Source of the DNA: Myxococcus stipitatus
Lineage (GTDB): Bacteria > Myxococcota > Myxococcia > Myxococcales > Myxococcaceae
Assembly: GCF_037414475.1 (NCBI RefSeq)
Contig: NZ_CP147913.1
Location: forward strand, 9,992,501-10,056,500
Length of the DNA stretch: 64,000 nt
Direction: 5' to 3'
Numbering within the stretch: the first letter of the stretch is position 1; the number at the start of each line of letters is the position of its first letter. Below, one piece after another: positions 51,239-60,475 of the stretch. Position numbers and translations under genes: made by a program. The notes below the pieces were generated by a model that ran no database searches, had not been told where the DNA came from, and saw only the letters and a list, made by a program, of their open reading frames with translations.

Positions 51239-52251
51239 GCATCCACCCACTGCAACAACGTGGGGCCAATGCGCTCCAGCGGCAGCACTTCCTGCGCCGC
51301 CCCGAGCAGCACCGCCTCGCGAGGCATGCCCCACACCGCGGACGTCCCCTCATCCTGAGCGATGGTCCGCCCTCCCCGCTCTCGGATTTCCTTCATTCCC
51401 CGCGCACCATCACGCCCCATTCCCGTGAGAATGACGCCGACACAGCGCGAGCCGAAGGACTCCGCGGCCGAAGTGAGCAGCATGTCACACGAAGGCCGGA
51501 ATCCCCGGAGCGCGGGCCCCGAGTCCAACTCCAGCCTGCCCTCGGGTCTCACCAAGAGGTGACTGCCCGACGGAGCGATGTACACCGTCCCCGGCGCCAT
51601 CGACATGCCGTGCTCCGCCTCCCTCACTGCCAGCGCCGTCTCCATGGTCAGCCAGTGCGCGAGGCCCTCCGTGAAGCCCTCACTGATGTGCTGGCAGTAG
51701 GCGATGGGCGCGGGAAAGTCTCGTGGAATCTTCCGCAGTACCTGTGCGACCGCCTTGGGCCCGCCCAGCGACGCGGCGATGGCCACCAGGGGAAACGGAG
51801 GCGGAGGCAACTCCTCCCGAGGCACCTTCGCCGCGCCTCGCGTCTGGCGCACGGCCTTCACCTGCGCCAGGAGCACCAGCTTGCGCGCGATGTGGGCCCA
51901 GAAGTCCGCGCCGGGCACGGCCGGACGCTCCGCCACGTCCAACGCCCCCAGGGCCACGGCCTGGAAGGCCTCCTGGCCCGTGAGGATTCCGGGGTGCAGC
52001 GCCAGCACCGGCACGGGCCGCCCCGCCATGACCTGCTCGATGGCCTCCAGGGCGTCCAGCCCCGTGAGGTCCACCAGCAGCACGTCCGGGAAGTGACGCT
52101 GCACGGCGACGAGCGCGCCCGGGAAGTCCACCTCCGCGGGCCCCACTGGGACCAGCGACTCGCCATCGAACAGGCCCCGGGCCGCGAGCGCGCGCAGCCC
52201 CTTGCCCACCATGAGCACCCTGAATGCCATCCCCGCAGCCGTGCCGCCCAA
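51232..52251 (-). CDS. frzG: FrzG: CheB-type methylesterase
   Basis: The 339-residue protein has a degenerate receiver domain (residues about 10-120) and a CheB methylesterase domain. The catalytic triad is visible: Ser in ASLGGPKAV, His in CQHISEGF and Asp in GMGRDGARG. It removes methyl groups from FrzCD. In the receiver the acidic pair after the first strand is replaced (RVLMVGKG), although an Asp remains in LLVDLTG, so phosphorylation may not occur. The start is TTG 52251: GGAG directly follows the frzE stop and lies six bases before this TTG, while the downstream ATG 52230 has no such site. Confidence 0.92.
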   Translation of the reverse strand: MGGTAAGMAFRVLMVGKGLRALAARGLFDGESLVPVGPAEVDFPGALVAVQRHFPDVLLVDLTGLDALEAIEQVMAGRPVPVLALHPGILTGQEAFQAVALGALDVAERPAVPGADFWAHIARKLVLLAQVKAVRQTRGAAKVPREELPPPPFPLVAIAASLGGPKAVAQVLRKIPRDFPAPIAYCQHISEGFTEGLAHWLTMETALAVREAEHGMSMAPGTVYIAPSGSHLLVRPEGRLELDSGPALRGFRPSCDMLLTSAAESFGSRCVGVILTGMGRDGARGMKEIRERGGRTIAQDEGTSAVWGMPREAVLLGAAQEVLPLERIGPTLLQWVDAC

Positions 52252-52261
52252 GTGTCACTCC

Positions 52262-54565
52262 TCAGGTCAGCCGATCAATGGCCTGCGCGAGCACTTCCAC
52301 GCCCAGCTCTCCCTTGACGAGATAGGCATCCGCGCCAGCGTCCAGCCCGCGCCGCTTGTCCTCGGGAGAGGCGAGCGACGACAGGATGATGACGGGGATG
52401 CGAGCCACGGCCGGCGTCGACTTCAGCCTGCGCGCCAGCGAGAAGCCATCCATCTTCGGCATCTGCACGTCGGTGAGGATGAGGTCGTAGCTGTTGTTCT
52501 GCACCTTGCCGTAGGCCTCCTCGCCATCCTGGGCCTCTTCCACCATGTGGCCCAGCGCCTTGACGAGCGCGCCTTCCGTGGCCCGAGCAATGGGCGAGTC
52601 GTCCACCAGCAGCACGCGGAGCCGCTTGGCCGCGGGCGCCTGGGTGACGGGACGCGCCATGCGGCGGACCTCCGCCATGATGTCCGGGACGTGCAGCAGC
52701 ACGGCGATGCGGCCGTCCTCCAGCGCGGCGGTGCCCGCGATGAAGGGCGCGCCCTTGAGGAACTCGCCGCCACACGGCTTCACGGCCACCTCGCGCTCAT
52801 CGACGAAACCATCGACGACGAGCGCCGCGTGGTCCTCGCCATGGCGGACCACCACCGCGGGAGGCCGGTCGAACCGGTTGCCGCCGTTGAGCCCGAGCAG
52901 CGGCCCCAGCGCGACGAGCGCCGTGGGCTTGCCCCGGTGACGCACCGCCAGGGTGCCGAAGATCTCCAGCCGGTCCTCCGGCTTGACGCGCATCACGGCT
53001 TCCACGTCCGCGGCGGGCATGCCGTAGACGTCGTCGCCCAGGCGCACCAGCAGCACCTTCATCAACGCGAGCGACTGGGGCAGCCGCAGGGTGATGGTGG
53101 TGCCACGGCCGATGCGGCTGTTGACACCCACGGAGCCGCCGAGCGTCTCGACCTTGCGCTTCACCACGTCCATGCCCACGCCGCGGCCGGACAGCTCGCT
53201 GACCTGCTCGCGGGTGGAGAAGCCGGGACGGAAGATGAGCTCGATGGCCTCGCGCTCCGACAGCGCGGCGGCCTGCACCGCGGTGATGAGGCGCTTGTTG
53301 ATGGCGACCTGGCGCAGGCGCTCCGGGTCGATGCCGCGCCCGTCGTCCTCCACCTCGATGTGGAGCATGTCGCCGTCCACGCGGACGCGGATGCGGATGC
53401 GCCCCGTGAGGGGCTTGCCGAGCGCCTGGCGCGTCTCGGGAGACTCCAGGCCGTGGTCCACCGCGTTGCGCAGCAGGTGCACCAGCGCGTCGCGCACGTC
53501 GCCCAGCATGGACCGGTCCACGCCGATGTCGGCGTTCTCGATGAGGAGGTCCACCTCCTTCGACTGCGTGCGCGCCATGTCCCGCACCGCGCGCGGGAAG
53601 GCGTCGAACACGGTGGACAGCGGAACCAGACGGGCCTCGGCCACGTGGTCCGCCATCTTCGACAAATTGCCATGCAGCGTGTTGATGCCGTCGTCGTTGC
53701 GGCGCACGAAGCGGAACGCGTCGTCGCGCAGCATGTGGAGGTCGCTCTCCACGCGGTCCAGCAGCGTGCGCACCTCCGTGGGCAGCTCCAGATGCTCCGC
53801 CAGCCGCATGAAGCGGTCTCCCAGGCGGCTGAAGCGCTCGAACAGCGCCTCTGTCTCCGAGCTTCGCAGCCGTCCCCGGGCGCTCTCCACGAGCAGGTCA
53901 CCCGCGAGCAGGCCCAGCGAGTCGAGCACCTCCACGTTCACCCGGATGGTGCGGTCCGCGATGACCGACTTCGCCGCGCTGGGAGCCTCTTCCTCGCCCT
54001 TGCCTGGAGCATGGGTGGCGGGAGGAGGCGGCGCCACGGGCTGAGCCACCGGAGCCGCTACCACGGGCGCCGGGACGTGAACCACGGGCGCGGCGGCCAC
54101 GGGAGGCGGCGCGGCCAAGACGGGCGCCGGAGCCGGTGGGGGCGTCGGAGCGGGGCGTGCGCCAGGAAGCGCGGGCGCGGCCTGCCCCGAGACCTCCTCC
54201 ATCGCACGCACCATCTCCTCGCTGGAGGACGTGCCGGTGTTCGCTCCCGACAGGTCCTCGATGAGGTCGGAGAGCACGTCGCACGCCCGGAGCATGACGT
54301 CCGTGGCGATCTCCGTGGCGGTGCGGCCCTCGCGCTCGGCGCGCAGGACGTCCTCCGCCGCGTGCGCGAGCTGTCCGATGGCGGCCAGGCCCAACATGCG
54401 GGCCTCTCCCTTCATCGTGTGCAGCTCGCGCGCGACGTCGTCCGCGGCCTGATCCGCGGTTTCCTTCTCCAGGTCCAACACACCTAGCTGGATCTTCTGG
54501 AGGCGGTCGGCGGTGACCTCCTGGAACTTCTTCAGGAGGGATTTCTTGAGTGCCTCGGTGTCCAT
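52262..54565 (-). CDS. frzE: FrzE: CheA-type kinase with C-terminal receiver
   Basis: The 767-residue hybrid kinase drives reversal control. HPt domain: HTMKGEARMLGL with phospho-His49. After a long Pro/Ala linker come the dimerisation domain and the HATPase domain: VDHGLESPE (N box), VEDDGRGID (G1) and GRGVGMDVV (G2). A CheW-like domain and a receiver domain follow (LLVDDSPIARATEG, acceptor Asp699 in LILTDVQMPKMDG). Phosphoryl groups pass from His49 to FrzZ; the fused receiver acts as a brake in Myxococcus xanthus. It lies between frzCD and frzG (39- and 10-base gaps), and the ATG is at 54565. Confidence 0.96.
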   Translation of the reverse strand: MDTEALKKSLLKKFQEVTADRLQKIQLGVLDLEKETADQAADDVARELHTMKGEARMLGLAAIGQLAHAAEDVLRAEREGRTATEIATDVMLRACDVLSDLIEDLSGANTGTSSSEEMVRAMEEVSGQAAPALPGARPAPTPPPAPAPVLAAPPPVAAAPVVHVPAPVVAAPVAQPVAPPPPATHAPGKGEEEAPSAAKSVIADRTIRVNVEVLDSLGLLAGDLLVESARGRLRSSETEALFERFSRLGDRFMRLAEHLELPTEVRTLLDRVESDLHMLRDDAFRFVRRNDDGINTLHGNLSKMADHVAEARLVPLSTVFDAFPRAVRDMARTQSKEVDLLIENADIGVDRSMLGDVRDALVHLLRNAVDHGLESPETRQALGKPLTGRIRIRVRVDGDMLHIEVEDDGRGIDPERLRQVAINKRLITAVQAAALSEREAIELIFRPGFSTREQVSELSGRGVGMDVVKRKVETLGGSVGVNSRIGRGTTITLRLPQSLALMKVLLVRLGDDVYGMPAADVEAVMRVKPEDRLEIFGTLAVRHRGKPTALVALGPLLGLNGGNRFDRPPAVVVRHGEDHAALVVDGFVDEREVAVKPCGGEFLKGAPFIAGTAALEDGRIAVLLHVPDIMAEVRRMARPVTQAPAAKRLRVLLVDDSPIARATEGALVKALGHMVEEAQDGEEAYGKVQNNSYDLILTDVQMPKMDGFSLARRLKSTPAVARIPVIILSSLASPEDKRRGLDAGADAYLVKGELGVEVLAQAIDRLT

Positions 54566-54604
54566 GGGCGGTGAGTGCTGCGCACCCTCCCCTTCCCGGA
54601 AGTG

Positions 54605-55855
54605 CTAGTCGGCCTTGAAGCGCTTGATGAGCTCCGCGAGTCGAGCGGCAAGCTGCGTGAGCTCCGCGGCCGCTCCCGTCGCCTGCTTCGACGCCTGCGT
54701 CGTCTGGCGCGTCACGTCCTCGATCTCCGCCATGGACGCCACCACCTGCTCGGTGGCCGTGCGCTGCTGCTGCGTGGCGAGGTTGATGACACGCGCCGCG
54801 TCGCTCGTCTCCTGCACGCCCGCGAGGATGCCCTCGACGGCCTGCGCGGCGACGGCGCCCAGCTTCTCACCGGACTCGGTGGCGGACTTGGACGCCTCGG
54901 CGGCGCCCGCGGCGGCGGCCGTGGCCTCGCGAATCTCGGTGATGAGGTTCTTGATCTCCTTGGTGGAGTCCAGGACGTTCTCCGCCAGGCGGCGCATCTC
55001 CGCCGCGACGATGGAGAAGCCCTTGCCCGCCTCACCCGCGCGGCTGCCTTCCAGCGCCGCGTTCAGCGCGAGCAGGTCCGAGCGGTCGGCGATCTCGTCG
55101 ATGACCTCCACCACCGTGCCGATGCGCTCCACGCGCTTGGACAGCTTGGCGATGGAGTCCGCCACCGCGACGCCGTCGCTGCGGATCTGCTGCATCGCCT
55201 GGATGAACTCGCCAATGGCGCCCCGGCCCGCGCGAGCCGCGCCGAGCGTCTCCTCGGCCACGCGCGCCACGCTGCCCGCGTTCTCGGCGATCTGCGCGGA
55301 GGCGTGCTTGAGCTCCTCCATGGTCGCCGTCGTCTCGTGGATGGCGGCGGCCTGCTCCGTGGAGGACGTCTCGTGCTGGGTGGACGCCGCCAGCACCTGG
55401 TTGGCGGACGAGGACAGCCTCAGCGCCGCCTCGTTGATCTCTCGCACGAAGGTGCGCAGCGTCTCGATGACCTTGCCGAAGCCCTCGAGCAGGGGCCCCA
55501 ATTGGGGGTCCTCGGTGGTGGTGTTCCACCGGGACAGGTCACCCTCGCGCACCAGGCTGATGAGCGCGTCCAGGGCCTGGTCGATCTCCTGAGCGGCCAC
55601 GTGCTTGCGGTGCTCGGAGCTGGCGAAGTTGTCGAGCACCTGGTTGAGCAGGTGCGCCATCTCCTCGCCGCCCTCGCCCACCAGCTCCTTGGGGACGCGG
55701 GCCTGGAGGTTGCCGGCCAGCACCGTCAGCAGCGTGTCGGTGAAGGCCTTGAGGGGGGCCGCGGGAGCGGCGGCAGCCGCCGCCTTGGAGGCAGGAGCCT
55801 TCTTGGCGGAACGGGCCTTGGACGCGGGCTTCTCGTTCGGGGTGTCCAGGGACAT
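54605..55855 (-). CDS. frzCD: FrzCD: cytoplasmic chemoreceptor (MCP)
   Basis: The 416-residue methyl-accepting protein has no membrane segment, as known for FrzCD. The first ~40 residues are basic and Ala/Lys-rich (SKARSAKKAPASKAAAA), the segment reported to bind the nucleoid. A HAMP-less helical region follows. The MCP signalling tip reads RVERIGTVVEVIDEIADRSDLLALNAALEGSRAGEAGKGFSIVAAEMRRLAENV. FrzCD forms clusters along the nucleoid and signals through FrzA/FrzB to FrzE. The ATG at 55855 lies five bases after the frzB stop. Length equals that known for Myxococcus xanthus to within a residue. Confidence 0.96.
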   Translation of the reverse strand: MSLDTPNEKPASKARSAKKAPASKAAAAAAPAAPLKAFTDTLLTVLAGNLQARVPKELVGEGGEEMAHLLNQVLDNFASSEHRKHVAAQEIDQALDALISLVREGDLSRWNTTTEDPQLGPLLEGFGKVIETLRTFVREINEAALRLSSSANQVLAASTQHETSSTEQAAAIHETTATMEELKHASAQIAENAGSVARVAEETLGAARAGRGAIGEFIQAMQQIRSDGVAVADSIAKLSKRVERIGTVVEVIDEIADRSDLLALNAALEGSRAGEAGKGFSIVAAEMRRLAENVLDSTKEIKNLITEIREATAAAAGAAEASKSATESGEKLGAVAAQAVEGILAGVQETSDAARVINLATQQQRTATEQVVASMAEIEDVTRQTTQASKQATGAAAELTQLAARLAELIKRFKAD

Positions 55856-55860
55856 TGCGG

Positions 55861-56250
55861 TCAGTGCCTTCCTTGAGTTCCTTGGGGCCTGGCGGTCTGC
55901 ACCAGGTCAATCAGCAAAACGGTGCGGGCTTCTTCCAGACACACCCCGACGGCATACGGGGCCGCGCCCGCGGTGGGCGGCATCCGGCGAAGCTGCGTGA
56001 CGGGGATGGAGCGCACGCCGGTGACGGCGTCCACCTTGAGGTGCCCCTCGCCCTCGGGCGTATCGAAGACGAGCGCGCGGTTGCCTCGGTGCAGGCGCCC
56101 CAGCTCCGGCAGGGTGATGTCCTCCGGGAGCGAGCGGTCGATGCGCAGCACCTGCGACGCATCCGCGCCAAACACGCCGCCACCCACCTCGAAGAAGAGG
56201 ATGTCCACCTCCTCGAACGTCTCCTCGATGCCCAGCGACTCGTCGTTCAT
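55861..56250 (-). CDS. frzB: FrzB: CheW-like adaptor
   Basis: The 129-residue protein is a short CheW-fold (VDILFFEVGGGVFGADASQVLRID..., TLPELGRLHRGNRALVFDTPEGEGHLKVDAVTGVRSIPVTQLRR...). It is a second adaptor of the Frz array, reported to connect FrzCD without binding the kinase FrzE. The ATG at 56250 overlaps the frzA stop (ATGA, 56247-56250), and frzCD follows after five bases. Assignment rests on its place between frzA and frzCD and its weak CheW similarity. Confidence 0.9.
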   Translation of the reverse strand: MNDESLGIEETFEEVDILFFEVGGGVFGADASQVLRIDRSLPEDITLPELGRLHRGNRALVFDTPEGEGHLKVDAVTGVRSIPVTQLRRMPPTAGAAPYAVGVCLEEARTVLLIDLVQTARPQGTQGRH

Positions 56251-56729
56251 CGAGCCACCGCCCGCTGCCGCGCCGTCTGCAGCAGCTTGGAGAAGTTCAA
56301 GAGGTTGATGCTGTCCTGGGGCGTGGCGCCCTGCACCACGCCCAGCAGGTGCTCAGCGGCGGCATCTCCGCCCAGCGGCGGCGGGAGGATGTCCGCGACG
56401 GGGATGCGGCGCAGCCCCAGCACCGTGTCCGCCACGACCCCGGCCACGATGCTGCCGGTGATGCCGACGAACAGGCGCGTGCGGGGGCCGATGCGTGCCT
56501 CTCCCTTGGAGAGGAAGCGCAGGAGGTCGACGACCGGGAGCACCTCACCGCGGTGGCCGGTGACGCCCATGATGAAGGAGGGAGTCCTCGGCAGGGGGGT
56601 GAGCAAGCCCGCGCGGAACACCTCGAGGACGTTCTCGCTGGGCACCCCGAGCCGCAGGTCTCCCACCCGGAAGCAGAAGAACTCCTGCTCCGGCCGGGCC
56701 TGCGCGGCCACGGCGCGGTCCGGAGCCAT
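56247..56729 (-). CDS. frzA: FrzA: CheW-type coupling protein
   Basis: The ATG at 56729 (MAPDRAVAAQARPEQEFFCFRVGDLRLGV) gives 160 residues, the length I recall for FrzA; a TTG 13 codons upstream (56768) is possible but has no ribosome site. CheW motifs are present: FRVGDLRLGVPSENVLEVFRAG, MGVTGHRGEVLPVVDLLRFL and TRLFVGITGSIVAGVVADTVLGLRRI. It joins FrzCD to the kinase FrzE. It is the first gene of the operon, divergent from frzZ. It ends in an ATGA overlap with frzB. Confidence 0.92.
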   Translation of the reverse strand: MAPDRAVAAQARPEQEFFCFRVGDLRLGVPSENVLEVFRAGLLTPLPRTPSFIMGVTGHRGEVLPVVDLLRFLSKGEARIGPRTRLFVGITGSIVAGVVADTVLGLRRIPVADILPPPLGGDAAAEHLLGVVQGATPQDSINLLNFSKLLQTARQRAVAR

Positions 56730-56898
56730 CCGGAGTGCTCGCTGGAGGGGAGTCGAGGTCGTGGTCAAGGCGACGGAGTATCCGGAGGGGACGAAAACCG
56801 GTCAAGTGGAGGCCGCATACAGGCCGGCCGCTCGCCGTTTCGATGGTCCGCGCTGCACCAAAGGTGTAGGGTTGCACCCTGTATCCTTGAGGAGGACG
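56730..56898. promoter_or_regulatory. Divergent frzA/frzZ control region
   Basis: The 169 bases between the two start codons must hold the promoters of both the frz operon and frzZ. A short inverted repeat AGGGT-TGC-ACCCT lies about 30 bases before the frzZ start, and GAGGAGG at 56889-56895 is its ribosome site. No hexamer pair was convincing enough to name. Confidence 0.45.
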
Positions 56899-57753
56899 AT
56901 GTCGCGCGTACTGGTCATTGACGACAGCCCGATGCTGGTGGAGCTCACTGTTCGGGCCCTCACCGCCGCCGGTTACCAGGCGAGCGGGGCTCAGGACCTG
57001 GCGAGCCTCGACCAGAAGCTCTCCGAAGGTCCGTTCGCGCTCATCCTCATGGACGTGAACATGCCGGAGATGTTTGGCGACGATGTCGTCGAATACCTGC
57101 GGCGCCAGAAGAAGGTCACCGCGAAGCTGGTGCTCTACTCCGACATCTCGGAGGCGGAGCTGGCCGGCAAGACGAAGGCGTCCGGCGCGGATGGCTACAT
57201 CCTCAAGAGCGGAGGCCTGGAGGCCGTGCTCGGCGGAGTCATGGGTCTCATCGGGGCGCCCGCCCTGGGAGTTCCCGCCGCCGTCCCTCCCCCGCCCGTT
57301 ACGGCCGCCGCGCCCGCACCGGCCCCCGCTCCCGCCGCCGCCGCGGGGCTCAAGCCCGCGCCGACCACGGGTGGGCGCAAGCCGCGCATCCTCATCGTGG
57401 ATGACAGTGAGATGACCGCGCGGATCATCGAGGCGGACCTGGTCGCCAAGGGCTTCGAGGTGCACGTCGCGGACACCGCCGACAAGGCCACGAAGATCAT
57501 CCTCAAGAAGCAGACGCGTCCGGACCTGGTCCTGCTCGACGTGCGGATGCCCAACGTGAACGGCGAGCAGTTCTGCCGCTTCATCAAGAGCAACAGCCTC
57601 TTCAAGGGCATCAAGGTGCTCTTGTGCTCCGGCGAGAACGTCGAGGAGCTCCAGCGCATCTGCCGCGAGGCGGGCGCCGATGGCTACATCCCCAAGGACG
57701 CCGTCATGGGCAACCTGGTGGCCAAGGAGCTGATGCCCACGGGGAACGAGTAG
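56899..57753 (+). CDS. frzZ: FrzZ: dual-receiver output response regulator
   Basis: The 284-residue protein has two receiver domains joined by an Ala/Pro-rich linker (residues about 124-155). Receiver 1: VLVIDDSPMLVELTVRAL and the acceptor Asp52 in LILMDVNMPEM. Receiver 2: ILIVDDSEMTARIIEADL and the acceptor Asp214 in LVLLDVRMPNV. In Myxococcus xanthus FrzZ takes phosphate from FrzE and binds the pole to promote reversals. GAGGAGG lies just before the ATG at 56899. It is divergent from frzA, as in the known locus. Confidence 0.95.
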   Translation: MSRVLVIDDSPMLVELTVRALTAAGYQASGAQDLASLDQKLSEGPFALILMDVNMPEMFGDDVVEYLRRQKKVTAKLVLYSDISEAELAGKTKASGADGYILKSGGLEAVLGGVMGLIGAPALGVPAAVPPPPVTAAAPAPAPAPAAAAGLKPAPTTGGRKPRILIVDDSEMTARIIEADLVAKGFEVHVADTADKATKIILKKQTRPDLVLLDVRMPNVNGEQFCRFIKSNSLFKGIKVLLCSGENVEELQRICREAGADGYIPKDAVMGNLVAKELMPTGNE

Positions 57754-57772
57754 CCCCCGCGTCCCGCTTCAA

Positions 57773-57796
57773 GCGGGGCCGATGTCCTGGCCCCGC
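57773..57796. terminator. Bidirectional terminator hairpin after frzZ
   Basis: GCGGGGCC (57773-57780) and GGCCCCGC (57789-57796) form an 8-bp stem with an 8-base loop, lying between the frzZ stop and the stop of the convergent radical SAM gene. Confidence 0.6.
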
Positions 57797-57805
57797 CGAC
57801 CCACT

Positions 57806-59110
57806 CTACCCGCGCCCGGCCGCGTTCTCCCGCTCCTCCAGGCCCCGCGCGAAGTTGCCGATGATGATGCCGGGCCGGGCGGCCTTGAGGCGGTTGAGCA
57901 GCGTGCGCACGCCCACCGGCTCTCCTCCCGCGCCCACGTCCCGGGCGGCCTCCAGGTACTGGAGCGGATCAATGGCCAGCGAGCGCGTCTGCACCTGGTC
58001 CACCTTGTACTTCTTCACCAGCCGCTCCAGGGCCTTCACCTCGCCCTCGCGGTCCGTGACGCCGGGGAACAGGAGCAGATTGAGCGCCAGGTACGCGCCT
58101 CGCTCCCGCGCGAGCGCGATGGAGGCCTCGACGTCCTCCCAGCCGTACTTCACCGGCTTGTAGTACGCCTCGTAGAGCCCCTTCGACGCCGCGTTGAGCG
58201 ACACACGCACCGCGTCCAGGCCCGCGTCGAGCAGCGCCTCCAAGCCCTTCGTGAGGCTCGCGTTGGTGTTGATATTGATGGAGCCCTTCTGCGTGTGCGC
58301 GCGCATGTAGCGGATGGCCTCCGCGATCTGCTTCCAGCGCGTGAGCGGCTCACCCTCACAGCCCTGGCCAAAGCTCACCATGGTGCGGCCCGGCGCGTTC
58401 TCCAGGTGGTACAGGCCGATGGCGCCCATCTCCTCGCCGGTGGGCCCGTCATCCATGCGCTCGTGTGACGCCGGAGGCCCATCCGCAGGCTGGTCGGAGA
58501 TGCAGCCCACGCAGCGCGCGTTGCACATCACCGACGCGGGGATGGCCGCCTCGTCGCGGACGTAGAAGGTGTTCTGCGACGTGAAGCAGCGGTACAGGAG
58601 CGCGCACGTCTTGAGCTGCTTGAGCACGCGGTTGTCCGGAAAGCGCCCCATGTGCTCGCTCACCAACGCCTTCATGTCTGGCGTGGAGTAGCGCTCCGGA
58701 TCCCAATGCGAGCGGCGGTCCGTGTGGATGGCCCACGCCACCGGCCCGTCCTTGCCCCACGCCGCCGCCGTGTACGCCCACTGTGGCAACACCGGCCCGT
58801 CACCCTTCACCTCGCCCGGCAGGAACGTCCGCGTGTAGCCGGGCGGCAGCAGCGCCCCCACCGCGTTGGGGATGAACGTCTTGCCCCCCACGTTCATCTC
58901 GCGCACCAACTCCAGCTCTCCCGTCTTGGGGTTGAGGCCCACGGGGAGCCTGCCTGGCAGGTGGACCAGCTTCCCCGCGGACGGCAGGGGGATGGGCTTG
59001 TCTTGCGGCGGAACGAGCTCCTCGCCGCTGCGCAGCGTGGCCAGCAGGTAGGGATGCTCCATCACCCGCCCCTTGGGGTCGGCGAACAGCAGCTTCAACG
59101 AGGACGTCAT
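57806..59110 (-). CDS. Radical SAM protein
   Basis: The ATG at 59110 (MTSSLKLLFADPKGRV) gives 434 residues. The iron-sulfur motif is CNARCVGC (Cys-x3-Cys-x2-Cys) at about residues 204-211, followed by the Gly-rich segment GQGCEGEPLTRWKQI and INTNASLTKGLEALLDAGLDAVRVSLNAA, strands of the TIM-barrel core. The N-terminal ~200 residues are an unrecognised lead domain (VHLPGRLPVGLNPKTGELELVREM). Substrate unknown. It sits between frzZ and the alanine dehydrogenase gene and is not evidently part of the Frz pathway. Confidence 0.88.
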   Translation of the reverse strand: MTSSLKLLFADPKGRVMEHPYLLATLRSGEELVPPQDKPIPLPSAGKLVHLPGRLPVGLNPKTGELELVREMNVGGKTFIPNAVGALLPPGYTRTFLPGEVKGDGPVLPQWAYTAAAWGKDGPVAWAIHTDRRSHWDPERYSTPDMKALVSEHMGRFPDNRVLKQLKTCALLYRCFTSQNTFYVRDEAAIPASVMCNARCVGCISDQPADGPPASHERMDDGPTGEEMGAIGLYHLENAPGRTMVSFGQGCEGEPLTRWKQIAEAIRYMRAHTQKGSININTNASLTKGLEALLDAGLDAVRVSLNAASKGLYEAYYKPVKYGWEDVEASIALARERGAYLALNLLLFPGVTDREGEVKALERLVKKYKVDQVQTRSLAIDPLQYLEAARDVGAGGEPVGVRTLLNRLKAARPGIIIGNFARGLEERENAAGRG

Positions 59111-59248
59111 GCGGACGCTAACTACCACCACGCCCTCGTTTCTTTCGATGTCGAAGCGAGAGGAGACGCATTGCGTTGAACGCCTCGCGTCATCCCTCAG
59201 GGGTAACCCAGGCTCACCGGAGACATGTACGGCGCCATGGCGGATACC

Positions 59249-59277
59249 TTGATTCCCTCGGGCCCCCTCGTTAGGGT
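59249..59277 (+). promoter_or_regulatory. Probable sigma-A promoter of ald
   Basis: TTGATT (59249-59254) and TAGGGT (59272-59277) are 17 bases apart. A start near 59284 gives a ~30-base leader that contains the GGAGG ribosome site. Confidence 0.5.
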
Positions 59278-59314
59278 CCGCGCGCTTTTTTGAGTCCCCT
59301 CTCTGGAGGCAGTC

Positions 59315-60439
59315 GTGATCGTCGGAGTTCCCAAGGAGATCAAAACCCGTGAGTACCGCGTCGGCATGGTGCCCGCGGGCGTGCGCGCGCTCACGAGCGC
59401 TGGCCACACGGTGTTGGTCGAGACGAACGCTGGTGTCGGCTCCGGCATCCCCGACTCTGAATACCAGCGGGTCGGTGCGCAGATTGTCACCAGCGCGGAC
59501 GAGGTCTGGAAGCGCGCGGAGATGATCGTCAAGGTGAAGGAGCCCATTGCGCCCGAGTACGAGCGCATCCAGCCCAACCAGATCATCTACACCTACTTCC
59601 ACCTGGCCGGCGTCGACCCCGAGCTGACCAAGACGCTGGTGAAGAAGAAGGCGGCGGCCGTCGCGTACGAGACGCTGCAGCTGGATGACGGCAGTCTGCC
59701 CCTGCTCAAGCCCATGAGCGAAGTGGCCGGCAAGATGGCCATCCAGGTCGGCGCCGCGAGCCTGGAGAAGGCCCACGGTGGCAAGGGCATCCTGCTGGGT
59801 GGCGTGCCCGGCGTGCGCCGCGGCCGCGTGGTCATCATCGGCGGTGGTGTCGTCGGCCTCTGCGCCGCGAAGGTGGCGGTGGGCATGGGCGCCGAGGTCA
59901 CCATCCTCGACGTCAACCTGGAGCGCCTCACCTACCTGGACGACGTGTTCCTCGGCCGCGTCACCGTGCTGGCCTCCGACTCGGAGAACATCGCCAAGTC
60001 GGTGCGCGAGGCGGACCTCGTCGTCGGCGCGGTGCTCATCCCCGGCGGCAAGGCGCCCAAGCTCGTCTCCGAGGCCCTCATCGCGGAGATGTCCCCGGGC
60101 TCCGTCGTCGTCGACGTGGCCGTGGACCAGGGTGGCTGCATCGAGACCTGCAAGCCCACCACCCACGACAACCCGACCTTCGTCGTCCACGGCGTGGTCC
60201 ACTACTGCGTGGCCAACATGCCGGGCGCCGTTCCCCAGACGTCCACCTACGCCCTCACCAACACCACCCGTCCCTACTCGCGGAAGATCGCCGACATGGG
60301 CCTGGTGGAGGCCGTGAAGTCGGACCCGGCGCTGGCGCGTGCGATGAACACCTACAACGGCCACGTCACCTACGAGGCCGTCGCGAAGGACATGGGCTAC
60401 CCCTACATGCCCATCTCCGACGCCATGAGCCGCAAGTAG
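59315..60439 (+). CDS. ald: Alanine dehydrogenase
   Basis: The 374-residue enzyme catalyses NAD-dependent L-alanine deamination to pyruvate and ammonia. The family opening IVGVPKEIKTREYRVGMVPAGVRAL is followed by YTYFHLAGV (active-site His), PLLKPMSEVAGKMAIQ and the Rossmann loop IIGGGVVGLCAAKVAVGMGAEVTILDVN. The C-terminal half has DVAVDQGGCIETCKPTTHDNPTF and VHYCVANMPGAVPQTSTYALTN. The start is GTG 59315, six bases after GGAGG. It is relevant to predators living on amino acids. A strong terminator follows. Confidence 0.97.
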   Translation: MIVGVPKEIKTREYRVGMVPAGVRALTSAGHTVLVETNAGVGSGIPDSEYQRVGAQIVTSADEVWKRAEMIVKVKEPIAPEYERIQPNQIIYTYFHLAGVDPELTKTLVKKKAAAVAYETLQLDDGSLPLLKPMSEVAGKMAIQVGAASLEKAHGGKGILLGGVPGVRRGRVVIIGGGVVGLCAAKVAVGMGAEVTILDVNLERLTYLDDVFLGRVTVLASDSENIAKSVREADLVVGAVLIPGGKAPKLVSEALIAEMSPGSVVVDVAVDQGGCIETCKPTTHDNPTFVVHGVVHYCVANMPGAVPQTSTYALTNTTRPYSRKIADMGLVEAVKSDPALARAMNTYNGHVTYEAVAKDMGYPYMPISDAMSRK

Positions 60440-60475
60440 GCCGGCCCCCGGCCTGACAGCCAAGGCCCCATCTGG

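Noticed and set aside
55605..56000. A plus-strand frame opposite frzCD/frzB and an N-terminal extension of frzZ up to 55855
   Set aside because: frzZ starts at 56899 with a strong GAGGAGG and a receiver domain beginning at MSRVLVIDDS; the extension covers the frzA/frzB genes on the other strand.
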